The notes beneath the pieces are model-generated. The model did no database searches, had not been told where the DNA came from, and saw only the letters and a program-made list of their open reading frames with translations. From Undaria pinnatifida (lineage: Eukaryota > Sar > Phaeophyceae > Laminariales > Alariaceae), in assembly GCA_012845835.1 (NCBI GenBank), contig JABAKD010000025.1, positions 1,515,001 through 1,579,000 of the forward strand: a stretch of DNA of 64,000 nt, written 5' to 3'. The position numbers were made by a program, and so were the translations under genes. This document shows positions 9,356-20,135 of this stretch, one piece after another (position 1 is the stretch's first letter; every line of letters begins with the position of its first letter).

Positions 9356-10679
9356 TGGGCAATAATAACCAAAGACGGGTATACCCGGTCACTTTTTTCT
9401 CAAAAACGGTTGTACTTCAAAATCAAGTGAAAAATGCACCCCACGAGCCACGCGACTGCCAGTCGATGAACCTCTCGTTTTTTGGCCTGCTGACGCTTGA
9501 CATGAATGAGGTGTACTCGTACAAGGTATACATCTGTTGTGTAGTTGGTAATTGAATGCATGCATTTGTTGTCATGATCACCCTCATTCTTCGTACTCGT
9601 ACTACGATAGAGAGCATTCTCGTCAAACATGTACTGTATTCATCAATCACTTCAAAACAGAGTGTCATCCCTATCTATGACCATGGGACATAGTAGTAAC
9701 AAGAGCAACGGCGGGCGAGCGAACAAGCGAGCGATAATGAAATACGTGTATTTGTTGTTGTGATCACACTCATTCGTACTCGTACTACGATATGTACCAC
9801 ATAGTACCACATAGTACTCGTCAAACATGGACTGTATGTATGATATTATCATTTAGCAGTAATTGTAGGCTCGTATTTGTATCATACGAGCCGGTAAACA
9901 AGTATGATCGGCCCCTCAGCAATGTTGTTGTTGTTGTTCTCACATTAGCTCGCATAATCAAGTCCGTGTAGACATATAGTCTACCAGGTATTACGTAGAT
10001 GACGAAACCTTTCAGTTTTTCTTTTACGTATGGGCCTTTTTACGTATACCTGGTACCTGGCATATGATGGGACCTATCGATATTATACCAGGCACCAGGT
10101 ATTCGATGAAAAACACTCCCTGTACGACGCGTCGGAGAGAGAGCCTGAAAATACGCCTGGGCTGTGGGGTGAAAATCATGGTACGAGAGTTGGCAACCTC
10201 AGTGGCATCAGTAAGGAGGATGTTGCTGCGGGCACGCGTGGCGGTGCTGACGGATACAGGGACGCCAGTTTCCTGCTGGGGTGTCTTCTTTAGCTACGTG
10301 TGTGACAGGGGTGAAGTGGTGTTTAATGTGGAAGGGGGTCGAAGCTGCTGTGAATATCTTGGCAATTCTTTCAGGCACCACGATGGCGTTCCATCCCAGC
10401 GAAAGCGACGTTCGTATATAGGGGAGCATTGTGCATTACCTCTGATTGGGTGTAACGTATTTGAAGGCGTCTGATTGGCTTAGACACAATCGAAAACGGG
10501 TGAAAGCCAAACACAATGGCCATTTACGGGTGTACCCGGGATATTATCTTTCGAAACCAGGTACAAATGTTTTCTGACCCATCGCGTGGCTCGTGGGGTT
10601 CGTTTTTCACTTGATTTTAGAGTGTACCTGTTTTTGGTAAGAAAGTGACCGGGGTATACCCGTTTTTGGTTATTGCCCA
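9356..10679. mobile_element. 1.3 kb element with about 100-bp terminal inverted repeats
   Basis: The left end (9356-9456) and right end (10581-10679) are inverted copies. Both start TGGGCAATAA, continue with an ACCAAA-ACGGGTATACC-type segment, and carry AAATCAAGTGAAAAA and CCCACGAGCCACGCGA. The inside holds a small internal duplication (about 9556-9645 and 9738-9845), an R7 (GTT)n segment at 9922-9975 and an open frame of 136 codons at 10064-10474 with no recognised domain. No clear target-site duplication is seen, so the superfamily is undetermined. It is best called a non-autonomous DNA transposon or foldback element. Confidence 0.68.
9922..9975 (+). repeat. Dispersed repeat R7 (GTT-microsatellite with conserved flank)
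   Basis: A (TGT)n run is followed by TCTCACATTAGCTCGCATAATCAAG-like sequence. Related copies are at 22030-22115, 34390-34460 and, inverted, 55390-55500, where the flank continues into GGTCA(C)AGGACAGGCTCCAG. Four copies with the same flank show a dispersed repeat rather than independent microsatellites. Confidence 0.6.
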
Positions 10680-10682
10680 GTA

Positions 10683-11225
10683 TGTTTTATTACTTTTTAC
10701 TACCTAGACCAGGGACACTTCTGTATGACAGGCAGTAACGAGTGCGCGATTGGTCCAAAACGGTGCAATCATTGCCATCATCATCATCAGCATCATCTTT
10801 TATTGCCTGTGTGCGCTTGTACTGCTGTGCGGGAGCATCCATAGAAAACGAAACTGATTCCACCTGAGTGAGGAAAACCATCCATGTTTCCCATCCGTCT
10901 TTATCACCACCGGCACGAAGTCACATAATCAACGAAAGGCTTGTACGAGTGCCCCCCGTTGATGATGTAGACGATTTATACAGCTCTCTAGTCTACAGCA
11001 GCAGTATGTAGTACGCAAAAGGACAGCTGGGTTTCTTGGAATGTGTTCGTACAGACTGCTGTCATGCATGTCATGCGTGGATGCGTTCCACCACTATTTT
11101 TTATTTTCATGTAGATCTTCCATCTGGCTTTCATTTTTTGAATCCTGCCTCGGCACGAGCACAACAGCAGCAGCAGTGGTTCAGCAGCAGCAGCACAAAC
11201 GGGCAGCCTGCTGTGCGGTCTGCAC
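10683..11225. other. No supported gene
   Basis: This interval holds short low-complexity stretches (CATCATCAT near 10780, CAGCAG near 11165) and no frame with recognisable protein features on either strand. Confidence 0.5.
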
Positions 11226-11227
11226 AT

Positions 11228-11400
11228 ATAGTCATGAAGATTAAAATACCCTCCAGCTGTGAGATCGAATATTTTGTCGGAACTCATCTTGCAAGCTGTG
11301 TGTGATACTCCGATCGCGCGTATTACGGGTTGTGTGTCCTCATTAAGGATATAGGTCGGCGACTCCCCTTGCAGCTACAGTGTAGCTATCAGGGTCAGGG
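11228..11400 (-). repeat. Dispersed repeat R2 copy, inverted
   Basis: Reverse-complement member of R2 with all family landmarks. On the minus strand the motif reads MSSDKIFDLTAGGYFNLHD, so the third motif residue and the tail differ from other copies. It ends at GATAGCTACACTG-equivalent sequence near 11395. Confidence 0.8.
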
Positions 11401-11811
11401 TGATGTTGGGAAGTCTGTGCGCGGGTATATAGACTATGTATCCAGATGCTGCTCTCTGTATTATCCATGCGTATGCAAATCCCGGGCCGCCTTTATGCCG
11501 CGTCTATCTAGACTATTGTCAAGGGTGTCGGTCTGTCGCCTGATCTCAGACCACCTGTCAGTGCAGATAGACAGCAATTTGACAGATAAGTTGCACACGG
11601 GCAGAATCGAGCAATTAATCACATGCACACTCAAGTGACGATCCGCAGTGCGGGCATCAACAACGCGGAAGAATTATTGGTTTGTTGGTGGCCCATTCGT
11701 CATTATTCCTGGCTCAGTTCCGCGTCAATCTTGTTTGGGGTGATTAGTTGTCAGGTTTCATCCATGTTATTTTCTGTCAATGTTTTACCACGCACAGGCA
11801 CGCGAGGTTTT

Positions 11812-12033
11812 TTATGAAAAAACTCCGGCGCGAAAAAAAATCGAGCGTACGAGTGCACCGGTGTGCACCGGTAACTCCTTAGCTTTGCGCTTCGTTTTTC
11901 CGCCGCTCCCGTGCTCCTGTCCAGCAGGAAGAAGGTGTTCGGGGTCATCTGAGATCGAAACCCGATAGAACAAGGCAGCGTGGTCACGCGAATCTGGCAC
12001 AAGCTTAAGCAAGGCAAGGGCAGTGTTGATACA
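11812..12033 (-). other. Exon-like open segment, unknown
   Basis: The minus strand is open from about 12033 with CINTALALLKLVPDSRDH and continues with SDDPEHLLPAGQEHGSGG. The composition (mixed charged and hydrophobic residues, no low complexity) looks more protein-like than other open frames nearby. No start, splice signal or family could be fixed. It may be a decayed transposase or host exon fragment. The surrounding 11401-13115 otherwise shows no supported gene. Confidence 0.2.
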
Positions 12034-13116
12034 GTGGTGTAGTAGAAGGGGGGCAGGGTGAGAGAGGGGAGGATGCAGAAAGGTCAGTTTTCTTACAACA
12101 ACACGAGATGTCTCGTACCGGCCGAGTTTTCGGAGCAGATGAAGTCTACACCCACTTTATTGAACCTTGCGATACCGAAGATGCTGGAAAATGCTGATTA
12201 TGCTAGCGAGCCAGTTCGGTCGACAGGACTTTCTCCATATCGGGATCGAGCATCGTCACACAGCAGTGAGAGCGTGCACCAATAGTATCATAGTACCACA
12301 GTCGAGTCGTAGCAGCAGCAAAAAATGGTACACTGTGATTGACAGAAACGGAAATGAACGAAGCGCACATTCTTTGCACCGCTATTACCTACAACTGCAG
12401 CCTATGTACTTGTAAGTAGTACAAATACGTACTACAACCTACAGCAGTAGTCCTGTTACTCCACCACGCGATGGGTGCACTGCTTGGTATTATTAATCGT
12501 TTCATGTTTGCGCACCGGTGGCCGTGCATCGTACGCGAACGACGCGGGCGGCTGGATTCGTGAAGAGGGACCGACACTGAGTTCGCGCTTGTACTATTAA
12601 GTCGTAGCTTTTAGCAGCACGTGCCCGGCGTCTTGGTACTACCATGTATGTACTCGTACTCCCGTAGGGCGTGTGTATTTTGCTTCACACATCATTGTAC
12701 AGTACACCCTCTGGTACACCGTGTAGGCGAAACCAGGTAAAAAGCAGGACAGCAGTAGCAACCAGTTCATACCAGGTACACAGCAGAAGTGATATAAAAT
12801 AGCTTCAAACTCTAATATTGATTGCGCGCGTGTCTGATGATGCTTAGACTATAGACTGTGCGTGTGCGTATATACCAAGATAACACATCCACGTCGGATG
12901 AATTTCCATCTGGTTTTGCCGCCAACCAGGAAAGTGCAAATATTAATATTCATCAATGCGCCAATCTCGACTTCTCGACGAGTCACTTTGTGGACGTAGC
13001 AATCGTGTGAGATGCCCCCCCTGTATTCGAGATAACCGGTTCGGGAATTTCTCTCAGTGGTTTTGTCCTTGGCTCAAGCTGCGAAGCTACCGCTGTGCAC
13101 GTCGTCGCACCCTGTG

Positions 13117-13320
13117 TCACTTTGCATCTGCCCCAGCGCTTCTACTATTCGCCCTGTCTCCGAGCCTTATCATCTCCTTCATCAGTTTGTCCAACTGCGC
13201 CGTGATAGTGTTCAACAGTTGAAACACTCCCGTGTCCCGGAGAGACGACGGATCACGACCCTCTGGCGGTGCATGGGTAGCATCTTCACAATACACATAT
13301 ACTTTCCAGCTTCTGGACAA
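13117..13320 (-). CDS. Hypothetical 67-residue protein fragment with coiled-coil tail
   Basis: The frame starts MSRSWKVYVYCEDATHAPPE and ends with a helix-prone segment, LLNTITAQLDKLMKEMIRLG, of coiled-coil type. It lies against the R1 repeat at 13303, so the start may belong to the repeat. It could be the remnant of a gag-like or transposon protein. I do not recognise it, and it may be non-coding. Confidence 0.2.
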   Translation of the reverse strand: MSRSWKVYVYCEDATHAPPEGRDPSSLRDTGVFQLLNTITAQLDKLMKEMIRLGDRANSRSAGADAK

Positions 13321-13420
13321 CCCGTGGTCACAGGTAGGTGTCGTCTCTTCTTCCCCCCGGTTCTTGCCTTTGATTTTTATCGCGCATAGGGTTCAGCAAT
13401 CCCACTGCTCGTCGATTTGT
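13303..13420 (+). repeat. Dispersed repeat R1, copy 2
   Basis: Matches the reverse complement of 5-118 and the direct copy at 32812-32935. In both plus-strand copies the sequence downstream contains a GAGTGT-GCTGACTCACG-like segment and later a tRNA-like segment, so R1 and the tRNA-like part may belong to one composite repeat. In this copy they are separated by about 550 bases. Confidence 0.72.
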
Positions 13421-13849
13421 TATCGAGTGTTGCTGACTCACGCTCTCGCGCTTTCCATGTTTCCGCAAGTCAATTTTATAAAAACTAGTGGTACTCCCGA
13501 AGTTTGCCAGTTGCCGGCCGGTATGTATGGCGGAAAAGAACAAATTGGTGCTGTATCCTCTGTATGTAATACTAAAAAACAATATAATAATAGGGCAGCA
13601 GTACGGCCGTGCAGCAATACGTACGGTAGTACGGGACAGAGATGTGCAGCAGTGGGGACGGTGGTACTCCCAAGCACCAGTGGGAGGCTGATATTTTATA
13701 AAAAAAAAAAAAAAGTTCATGTCCCACAGGACCAAAAAGACTCCAACGTACGGAACGGCCCACCCACCCACCACGGACGACGCAGTGCACCCTCCACCAA
13801 AAAACGTCACGACCACATTGGCGTATTATTATAGAAAATGAAAATGTAT

Positions 13850-13945
13850 TATATGACAAAATATTCGATCTCAGCTGGAGTGTATTTTAATTTTCATCAA
13901 AATGAGGATATTTCAAGGACGTCATCCGTGAGTTCGACGAATTTC
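13850..13945. repeat. R2 tail joined to inverted R3 fragment
   Basis: 13855-13895 reads ACAAAATATTCGATCTCAGCTGGAG-like R2 sequence. It is followed at 13905-13945 by ATTTCAAGGACGTCATCCGTG, an inverted R3 segment. The two related families thus meet head to head with nothing between them. Confidence 0.55.
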
Positions 13946-13984
13946 ATTTTGTGCACAAGGAAAAGTCCCACGAATTTATACGGA

Positions 13985-14065
13985 TATGCATTTGGGGAGA
14001 TTCGAACTCACGAAACTGACCTATACCGGGCTCGAGTATAAAACCTGATGCGCCACCAGGGCATA
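13985..14065 (-). repeat. tRNA-like segment (SINE head)
   Basis: On the minus strand TGGCGCATCAGG matches the RNA polymerase III A box at nearly all positions, and GAGTTCGAATCTC matches the B box, at normal tRNA spacing. Acceptor pairing and an anticodon arm cannot be made convincingly, so this is a tRNA-derived repeat, not a tRNA gene. A second copy is at 32990-33056 plus 33646-33672. Confidence 0.6.
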
Positions 14066-14134
14066 TATATCAAAATCCGCCACATTAATAAACACTTCAC
14101 GCACAGGATATCACCTCATTATCTTTCGAGAGCC

Positions 14135-14930
14135 ATCCATGCCGCTGTGTTCCCCCCCCCCCCCCCCGCCTCGAACGCCCCCTTCTTCCCCATCACCCGC
14201 ACCTTCGCCTAGACCTAGCACCACACGTATAACAAACCCCTCACCTAAAGCCCTTCCCCCCCCCCACCCCCCACCCCCCGCCCCCACCCCCCACCCTCCC
14301 CCCCCAACCCATCCCAACCCCACCCCCTCGAACACTCCACCCTCTCTTTACTCACTGATCGTACGACTTACCCCAGGATATACACGATAAACTGATGTAT
14401 TATTTCCAAAAATGTCACATTTATCCCCTCGAAATAATGTATAGTTTCCAGGCACATATCGAGCTGCCCCCCCCCCCCCCCCCCGCCCCAACCCCCCCCC
14501 CCCCCCCACCCCCCCCGCCCCCAATAATATACTGGTGCCAAAACCGTCAGATTTATCCCCTCGAAAGGATTTATAGCTTACATGCACAAATTGCCCCTTC
14601 CCCCCCCCCCCCCCTCCCCCCCCCGCCCCCCTCCAAACCCGCTCGCTTTTGATCAAAACCAGGCCCCCCCTTTCCCTTCACAGCTGTCAGATTTTGTCCC
14701 CCTCAGAAACGGGTTTTATAGTTTCCGCGCACAGACTGACTAAAATCATCCTGTTGACCCTGATAGCTACACTGTAGCTGTAAGGGGAGTCGCCGACCTA
14801 TATCCTTAATGAGGACACACAACCCGTAATGCGCGCGATCGGAGTATCACACACAGCTTGCAAAGATGAGTTTCGACGAAATCTTCGATCTCACAGCTGG
14901 AGTGTATTTTAATTTTTATAATATTAACAT
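14135..14930 (+). repeat. Long R2 repeat with poly-C subrepeats (R2L)
   Basis: Tandem subrepeats of about 100-120 bp share AAACTG(A/G)TG, then GTCA(C/G)ATTTATCCCCTC, then TATAG-TT and GCACA, each followed by a run of 10-20 C (14150, 14250-14340, 14467-14521, 14596-14637). The last subrepeat reads GTCAGATTTTGTCCCCCTC and leads into a full R2 copy at 14752. Copies with the same order are at 41205-42078 and, inverted, 55660-56255. No protein is encoded; the Pro/Gly-rich open frames are products of the C runs. Confidence 0.85.
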
Positions 14931-14933
14931 CAC

Positions 14934-15112
14934 CCTGTTGACCCTAATAGCTACACTGTAGTTGCAAGGGGAGTCGCCGACCTATATCCTTAATGAGGAC
15001 ACACAACCCCTGATACGCGCGATCGGAGTATCACACACAGCTTGCAAATAAATATGAGTTGCGGCAAAATCTTCGATCTCACAGCTAGCTGGAGTGTGTT
15101 TCAATTTGTATA
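14934..15112 (+). repeat. R2 copy in tandem with the preceding one
   Basis: A second R2 copy follows directly, with the same CTGTTGACCCTAATAGCTACACTG start. Its motif region carries an insertion (AAATAAATATGAG) and a duplicated CTAG, so the MSxD frame is altered. Confidence 0.8.
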
Positions 15113-15192
15113 GATTAGTCTGATATATTAAAAAAAAAAATACCCTGGTATATAAGTTGCATAGTCTAAACTACTTGATTGACTGGACTAGC

Positions 15193-15895
15193 GTCCGCTA
15201 CGTTCGCGCAGGGAAGATTTTAAATAAATGTAAAGGAGGCAGAAAGGTGTCCATGATTTAGTGCAACTGGCGAGTTGATGATGTCAAGAGCTACTTGTGC
15301 GGAGCTGATTGCCGTTTCTGAGCTGTGCTGTTTGTTGGCGATGTCACGTTCTGATATGCAGTTGTACGGGTGTAATTTGCGAAGCAAAAATCGCGAAGGG
15401 GGCCGAGATGGAGAACAAAATCAACGACGAAAGCGAAAGACGAGTACACACACGTACTACCGGTACCTGGTACCTCGTACTTCGCCTAATAATTCCTGGT
15501 GGTACTCTGTGTGATTCTATAAAGAATGCACAGGACTCCGCTCCGCGGGCGGCTGACACCGCCCGCTACGCACGGGCAAGGAAGAATGCAACCGAGACAT
15601 ATCGCCGCCCGCTACGCTCGCGCAAGCACGAATGCAACTGAAACATATGTAAAAGGGGCAGGAAGAAGTGGCCCGTGATTATCTGATGCGAATAACGAAT
15701 TGATAATAATGCCAACAGGTGCTCGTGCAGAGCTAATTGCCCTGCGCTGTGCTGTGTGCTTGTTGATGTCTCGTTCTGAACGGTATATGGGTGCTATTTG
15801 CGGGTGGGGGGGGGGCGACATGGGCACCGAGAGAGGACCATCAATATCTGAAGAAATCAAAAAGACGAGTACACCACGCGTACATAAACCTGGTG
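15193..15895 (+). repeat. Repeat R6, two tandem units
   Basis: Two diverged units start near 15193 and 15607 with CCGCTACG(T/C)TCGCGC. They share a GGCAG-AAG segment, GAGCT(G/A)ATTGCC, TGTGCTGTTTGTTG-like and TC(T/A)CGTTCTGA segments and an AAGACGAGTACAC end. The same two-unit arrangement occurs inverted at 18945-19490. No coding region is recognised. Confidence 0.75.
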
Positions 15896-15911
15896 CCTGC
15901 ATCATAAATTG

Positions 15912-17625
15912 CAGGGCTTTTCACGGGTTATGACCCGACCCGCGGGTCGGGTCAAGGGGGTTTCAAAATCTCGCGGGTCGGGTCGGGTCGGGTCATCACG
16001 TTTTAAAATCTCACGGGTCGGTTCGGGTCGGGTCAAGAGGTTTTCAAAATATCGCGGGTCGGGTCGGGTCGGGTCGGGTCGGGTCAAAAGGCTTCAAAAT
16101 CTCGCGGGTCGGGTCGGGTCGGGTCAAGAGGTTTTCAAAATCTCGCGGGTCGGGTCGGGTCATGACCCGCGAGATACGGGTCACTTCGCGGGTCAAGCCA
16201 TAATGACCCGTGAGTTGTTTTGGGCTGACCCGCGGGTCCAACCCGCGGATGTAGCCGGCGGATCCGCCTTCTTCAAACTTACAGGTGAGAGCCACGTTGA
16301 TGCCGTATAGGCGCCCCGCGGGTCGGGCCCGCGGGTCCGCCAAAAAAATACAAACATTTCGGCTTCCTGCCTCCCTCGTGCCGATGCTCCGATCATATGT
16401 CATCACAGCGTGCAGAACAATCACCAGGCAGTACCCCTAGCTACTCGTACCAAGGCATACAGCAGTGTGACGCGAATCCCGTACCTACTGAAGCCGTAAC
16501 AACAGCAGTAATATTACGGTCATACCAGTATGAAAGTTGACCAAACGTAAAAAGGCAAGGAAGGGCAGTCGTCGTCGAAGCAGCAGCAGCAGCAGCAGCA
16601 CTGGCAGCAGCAAGTACCAGCAGCAGACCCCGGATTCTCGCGGATCGCAGCCCCTGCTGACAGACCCACCGCCCCAGTTGTGGGCTTGCTGCCGGAGGCG
16701 GCTCAGCTAGGCTGCTTGCCGGGGCTGGAGACTGCACAGATAGAAGATAGATACAGCAGTGTAGTGGTAGTAGCTAGCTCGAGAATTATCATACCACCAG
16801 TACGAAATGTGACCAAACGTAAAAAAGCAAGAAGAAGAGCAGCCGTTGTCGAAGCAGCAGCGGCAGCAAGCAACAGCAGCAGCAGCAGCACAGCAGCAGC
16901 AGCACCCTAGCAGCAGCAAGCACCAGCAGCAGCAGACAACGCATCCTCGCGGATCGCACCCCCTGCTGACAGATCCACCGCCCCAGTTGTGGGCTTGCTG
17001 CCGGAGGCAGCTCAGCTAGGTAGGCTGCTTGCCGGGGCCGGAGATTGCACTTGTAAATTATAACTAGCTCGCTCGTCGGGTCGCTCTTCGGGTCGACCCG
17101 GTGGTCTAACGGTACGGGCATGTCCATGCATGTGGGTTGCGGTTTCTTTTCTATTTCTCGCGCGCACACCACATGACATAATCATCAGCTGCAAACAATG
17201 CCGGTAAAAAACGCAGAGAACACGACATACTGGGAAAAGTACGAGGGACCAAGGACCAACCAACCGACCGAGGTATACATGCTTTGACCCATGGCTTTCT
17301 GACTTTGACCCGTGAGAAATGTCACGGGTCAAGTTCACGTGACCCGCCAGACGACCCGAATCTCGCGGGTCACCCGGATTGTCGCGGGTCGGATCGGGTC
17401 GGGTCAGGACGATTTCAAAATCTCGCGGGTCGGGTCGGGTCGGGTCAAGACATCTCGAAAATCTCGCGGGTCGGGTCGGGTCGGGTCAAGACGTCCCAAA
17501 AATCTCGCGGGTCGGGTCGGGTCGGGTCAAGACGTCTCGAAAATCTCGCGGGTCGGGTCGGGTCAGCTGACCCGACCCGACCCGACCCGACCCGCGAGAT
17601 TTGACCCGACCCGTGAAAAGCCCTG
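15912..17625. mobile_element. Non-autonomous hAT-type DNA transposon
   Basis: The ends are perfect 17-bp inverted repeats CAGGGCTTTTCACGGGT, and the CAGGG terminus is typical of the hAT superfamily. The element is flanked by an exact 8-bp target-site duplication ATAAATTG (15904-15911 and 17626-17633), the length hAT transposases make. Both subterminal regions are arrays of GGGTC units punctuated by CAAAATCTCGC-type spacers (about 15940-16200 and 17390-17600). The middle holds a duplicated CAG-rich segment. No transposase is present. On the minus strand near 16805 a VWSHF string recalls the start of a BED finger, but no full finger follows. Confidence 0.9.
16516..17051. repeat. Internal two-copy repeat of the hAT-type element
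   Basis: Copies at 16516-16737 and 16788-17051 share a CATACCA(CCA)GTA segment, a GACCAAACGTAAAAA segment, long CAG/CAGCAG runs, a CTGCTGACAGA segment and GCTTGCTGCCGGAGGC. They differ mainly in CAG-run length. Polyserine and polyalanine frames here follow from the triplet runs. Confidence 0.75.
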
Positions 17626-17814
17626 ATAAATTGTACTACTACTGCTGTATGTTCAATAGAACGCACAGCGCCGCAAGACACAGCACCGCAAAACAAAGGG
17701 CAAGGCACGGCACCGCATTGCGCTGCGCTGTGCTGCTGAGCACTATAGCGCCGGGCTAACCTGAGCTGGGGGTGCATTGATTCTGAACCAACAACGCAAT
17801 ACATACAAACCTGG

Positions 17815-18315
17815 TGTATGTAGTATAAACATACTTGAATATATATTTCTGCTGAAAGTGCTCGGTTGGTGCACCCCTGGCATTTCGGGGGGTCCCACTT
17901 CGACACCACCTCCGTGCATTACTTGCGGAACGGTCCAGTTTTCCTTTGACTTCTTGCTCCGTCTTGTTTTTTTGTTTCTGCTCGTTTTGCCAGTTGTTTC
18001 TTGATGTTTCAGCTGCTTCCTGAAAATTTGGTTTTTCGGCCAACACGATTTTGAAATTTTTCGCAATTTTTTTTTTTCACACTTCTTGTGTAGTGAGTTG
18101 AACTTCTTACCATTTGCCGCTATTTTGCCGTCTGTGCATTACTTGCGGAACGGTCCAGCTTCAGCTTTTCTTTGGTTTCCACTACTTGTTTTTGTACTTG
18201 CACGAAGTTTCATCACAGCTGAGATCTCGGCTTGGCTCATCATCAGCTCACAGCGCTGCCCAGCACCCCACCGCAGCGCTATAGCTCAGCAGCGCAGCGC
18301 CGTGCAGTGCTGTGC
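17815..18315 (+). repeat. Repeat R9, left member of an inverted pair
   Basis: Matches 19650-20135 in reverse complement: GCTCGGTTGGTGCACCCC, CATTTCGGGGGGTCCCAC, GTGCATTACTTGCGGAACG (twice), TTTTCGGCCAACACGATTTTG-like. On the minus strand all three frames stay open through the most conserved 100 bases, for example ASNARRWCRSGTPRNARGAP, which favours conserved RNA or DNA over a specific protein. The flanks (17641-17760 and 18230-18440) are degenerate GCAGC-rich sequence. Confidence 0.72.
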
Positions 18316-18944
18316 CCTCGATACCCTGCAGCTCAGCTCAGCAGCGCACCGCAGGGCTAGCTCAGCAGAGCACAGCGCTATGGTTTGGTTGCCGTGCTTT
18401 ACCGAGCTTTGCCACGCTGCGTGCTTTGCTGTACGTTTACTAGTTCGTACATGCCAGTAACATTCGAAGTATCATACCACGTACCGGTACTATTAATACT
18501 CTATACACCAGGTTTGTACATATTACGTTGTTTGTTCGATCACAAACACTACACCCCCAGCTCAGGTCAGCCCGGTTATATATATATAGCTCAGCAGCGC
18601 AGTGCGGGGCTGTGTCGTGCGGCGCCGTGGGTTCTTTTTTATAAATTTGAAAAACTTCAGCTGTGAGTACGACCGATTGAATGATTCTTTTTATTAAATT
18701 GAAAAATGTCAGCTGTGAGTACGACCGATTGAATGTTTGAAACTCAACTTTGCAAGCTGCATGGTACATCTATATTTCATTGATACACAGTAGTAGTTGC
18801 ACAAAATTCACGGAAGGTCGTTCGCACGTGTTATATATTTGATCCTCATTAACGATAAAACTTTGAAAACATTCAGCAGTAGTAGTACCAGGTATTATAC
18901 AGATACCAGGTTTATGTACGTATTTTTAACTCGTCTTTTGCTTT

Positions 18945-19490
18945 CTTCAGTTGGTTATCCTTTCTCGGTCCCCATGTTTCCCCTTCCCCCGCGAATATCA
19001 CAGGTACTGCCGTTCAGAACGTGACACCAACAAGCACACAGCACAGCGCAGGGCAATTAGCTTTGCACAAGCACCTCTTGGCATTATTATCAATTCGCTA
19101 TTCGCATCAAACAATCACGGGCCACTTCTTCCTGCCCCATTTACACGACGTACGTTTCAGTTGCCTTCTTCTATGCGCGAGCGTAGCGGGCGGCGTCAGC
19201 TGCCCGCGGAGCGAATCCCTATGCTTTCTTTAGAACCACACTGAGTACCACCAGGTATTAGTAGAAGTACAAGGTACCGGTAGTACGTGTGTGTACTCGC
19301 CTTTTTGCTTTCGTCGTTGATTTTGTTCTCCATCTCGGTCCTCTTGTTAAAAGCGTTTTTTCCTTCGCAGATTACACCAGTACTACTGCCGACCAGAACG
19401 TGACATCGCCTACATACAGCACAGCACAGACAGGGCAATCAGCTCCGAACATAGAGCTCTTGGCATTATCGAATCGGTAATTGCACTAAA
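18945..19490 (-). repeat. Repeat R6, two tandem units, inverted
   Basis: Reverse-complement relative of 15193-15895. It has the same landmarks (GAGCGTAGCGGGCGGC, CAGAACGTGACA, TACTCGCCTTTTTG-like) and again two units. The region between the R6 pair contains the hAT-type element and R9. Confidence 0.72.
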
Positions 19491-19649
19491 TCAAGGGTCT
19501 CTTAATTCCGCCCCCTTCATATTCAGTTGAAATATTCCTTGCGCAGCGGAGCCCTGGTAAATAGTACCCGTACGTGGTATGATACTTCAAATGTTGCTGG
19601 CATGTACGAAGTACAGTAATATATAGTAGAAGTACCGCAAAGCACGCAC

Positions 19650-20135
19650 CATGGCAAAGCACGACAAAGCGCGGCAAAGCACGGCACTGCAGGGCGCTTC
19701 GCTGCTGAGCTATACCGCTGCGGTGGGGTGCTGGGCGAGATCTCAGCTGATGAAACTTTGTGCAGGTACAAAACAAATGGTCGAAAAGAAAATCCAAAGC
19801 TGGACCGTTCCGCAAGTAATGCAGAGGCGGCCAAATGGCGGCAAATGGTATGAAGTTCAACTTACTAAATTGAAAAGGAAGCAACCGCGAAAATGTTCAA
19901 AATCGTGTTGGCAGAAAAACCAATTTTGCAGGAAGCAGCTGAAAGTCAAGAATCACCTGGCAAAACGAGCAGAAGCAAAAATAATAAAGAACGCGGAGCA
20001 AGAAATCAAAGAAAAGTTTGACCGTTTCGCAAGTAATGCAGGGAGGGGGTGTCGAAGTGGGACCCCCGGAAATGCCAGGGGTGCACCAACCGAGCACTTT
20101 GAGCAGAAAGATATCTATAAGTATGTTCATATTGT
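19650..20135 (-). repeat. Repeat R9, right member of the inverted pair
   Basis: Inverted and diverged copy of 17815-18315. Plus-strand frame 19651-20142 is open for 163 codons and includes EIKEKFDRFASNAGRGCRSG, which corresponds to KGKLDRSASNARRWCRSG on the minus strand of the left copy. The lysine-rich half could be real coding remnant, but other frames are also open there. 18316-18940 otherwise holds no supported gene. Confidence 0.65.

Noticed and set aside
10064..10474. 136-codon frame inside the inverted-repeat element as a transposase
   Set aside because: No DDE, zinc finger or helix-turn-helix motif and the composition is not convincing.
14139..14390. Pro-rich frames over the C runs (also 41210-41611 and 55980-56150)
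   Set aside because: Homopolymer runs without stops give open frames on both strands; lengths differ between copies.
16789..16830. BED zinc finger of a hAT transposase (VWSHF on the minus strand)
   Set aside because: Only five residues match; the C-x2-C and H-x-H parts are absent and the frame closes.
15909..17626. Arg/Gly/Ser and Asp/Pro/Arg-rich frames in the GGGTC arrays
   Set aside because: Explained by the 5-bp unit in all frames; no conserved protein.
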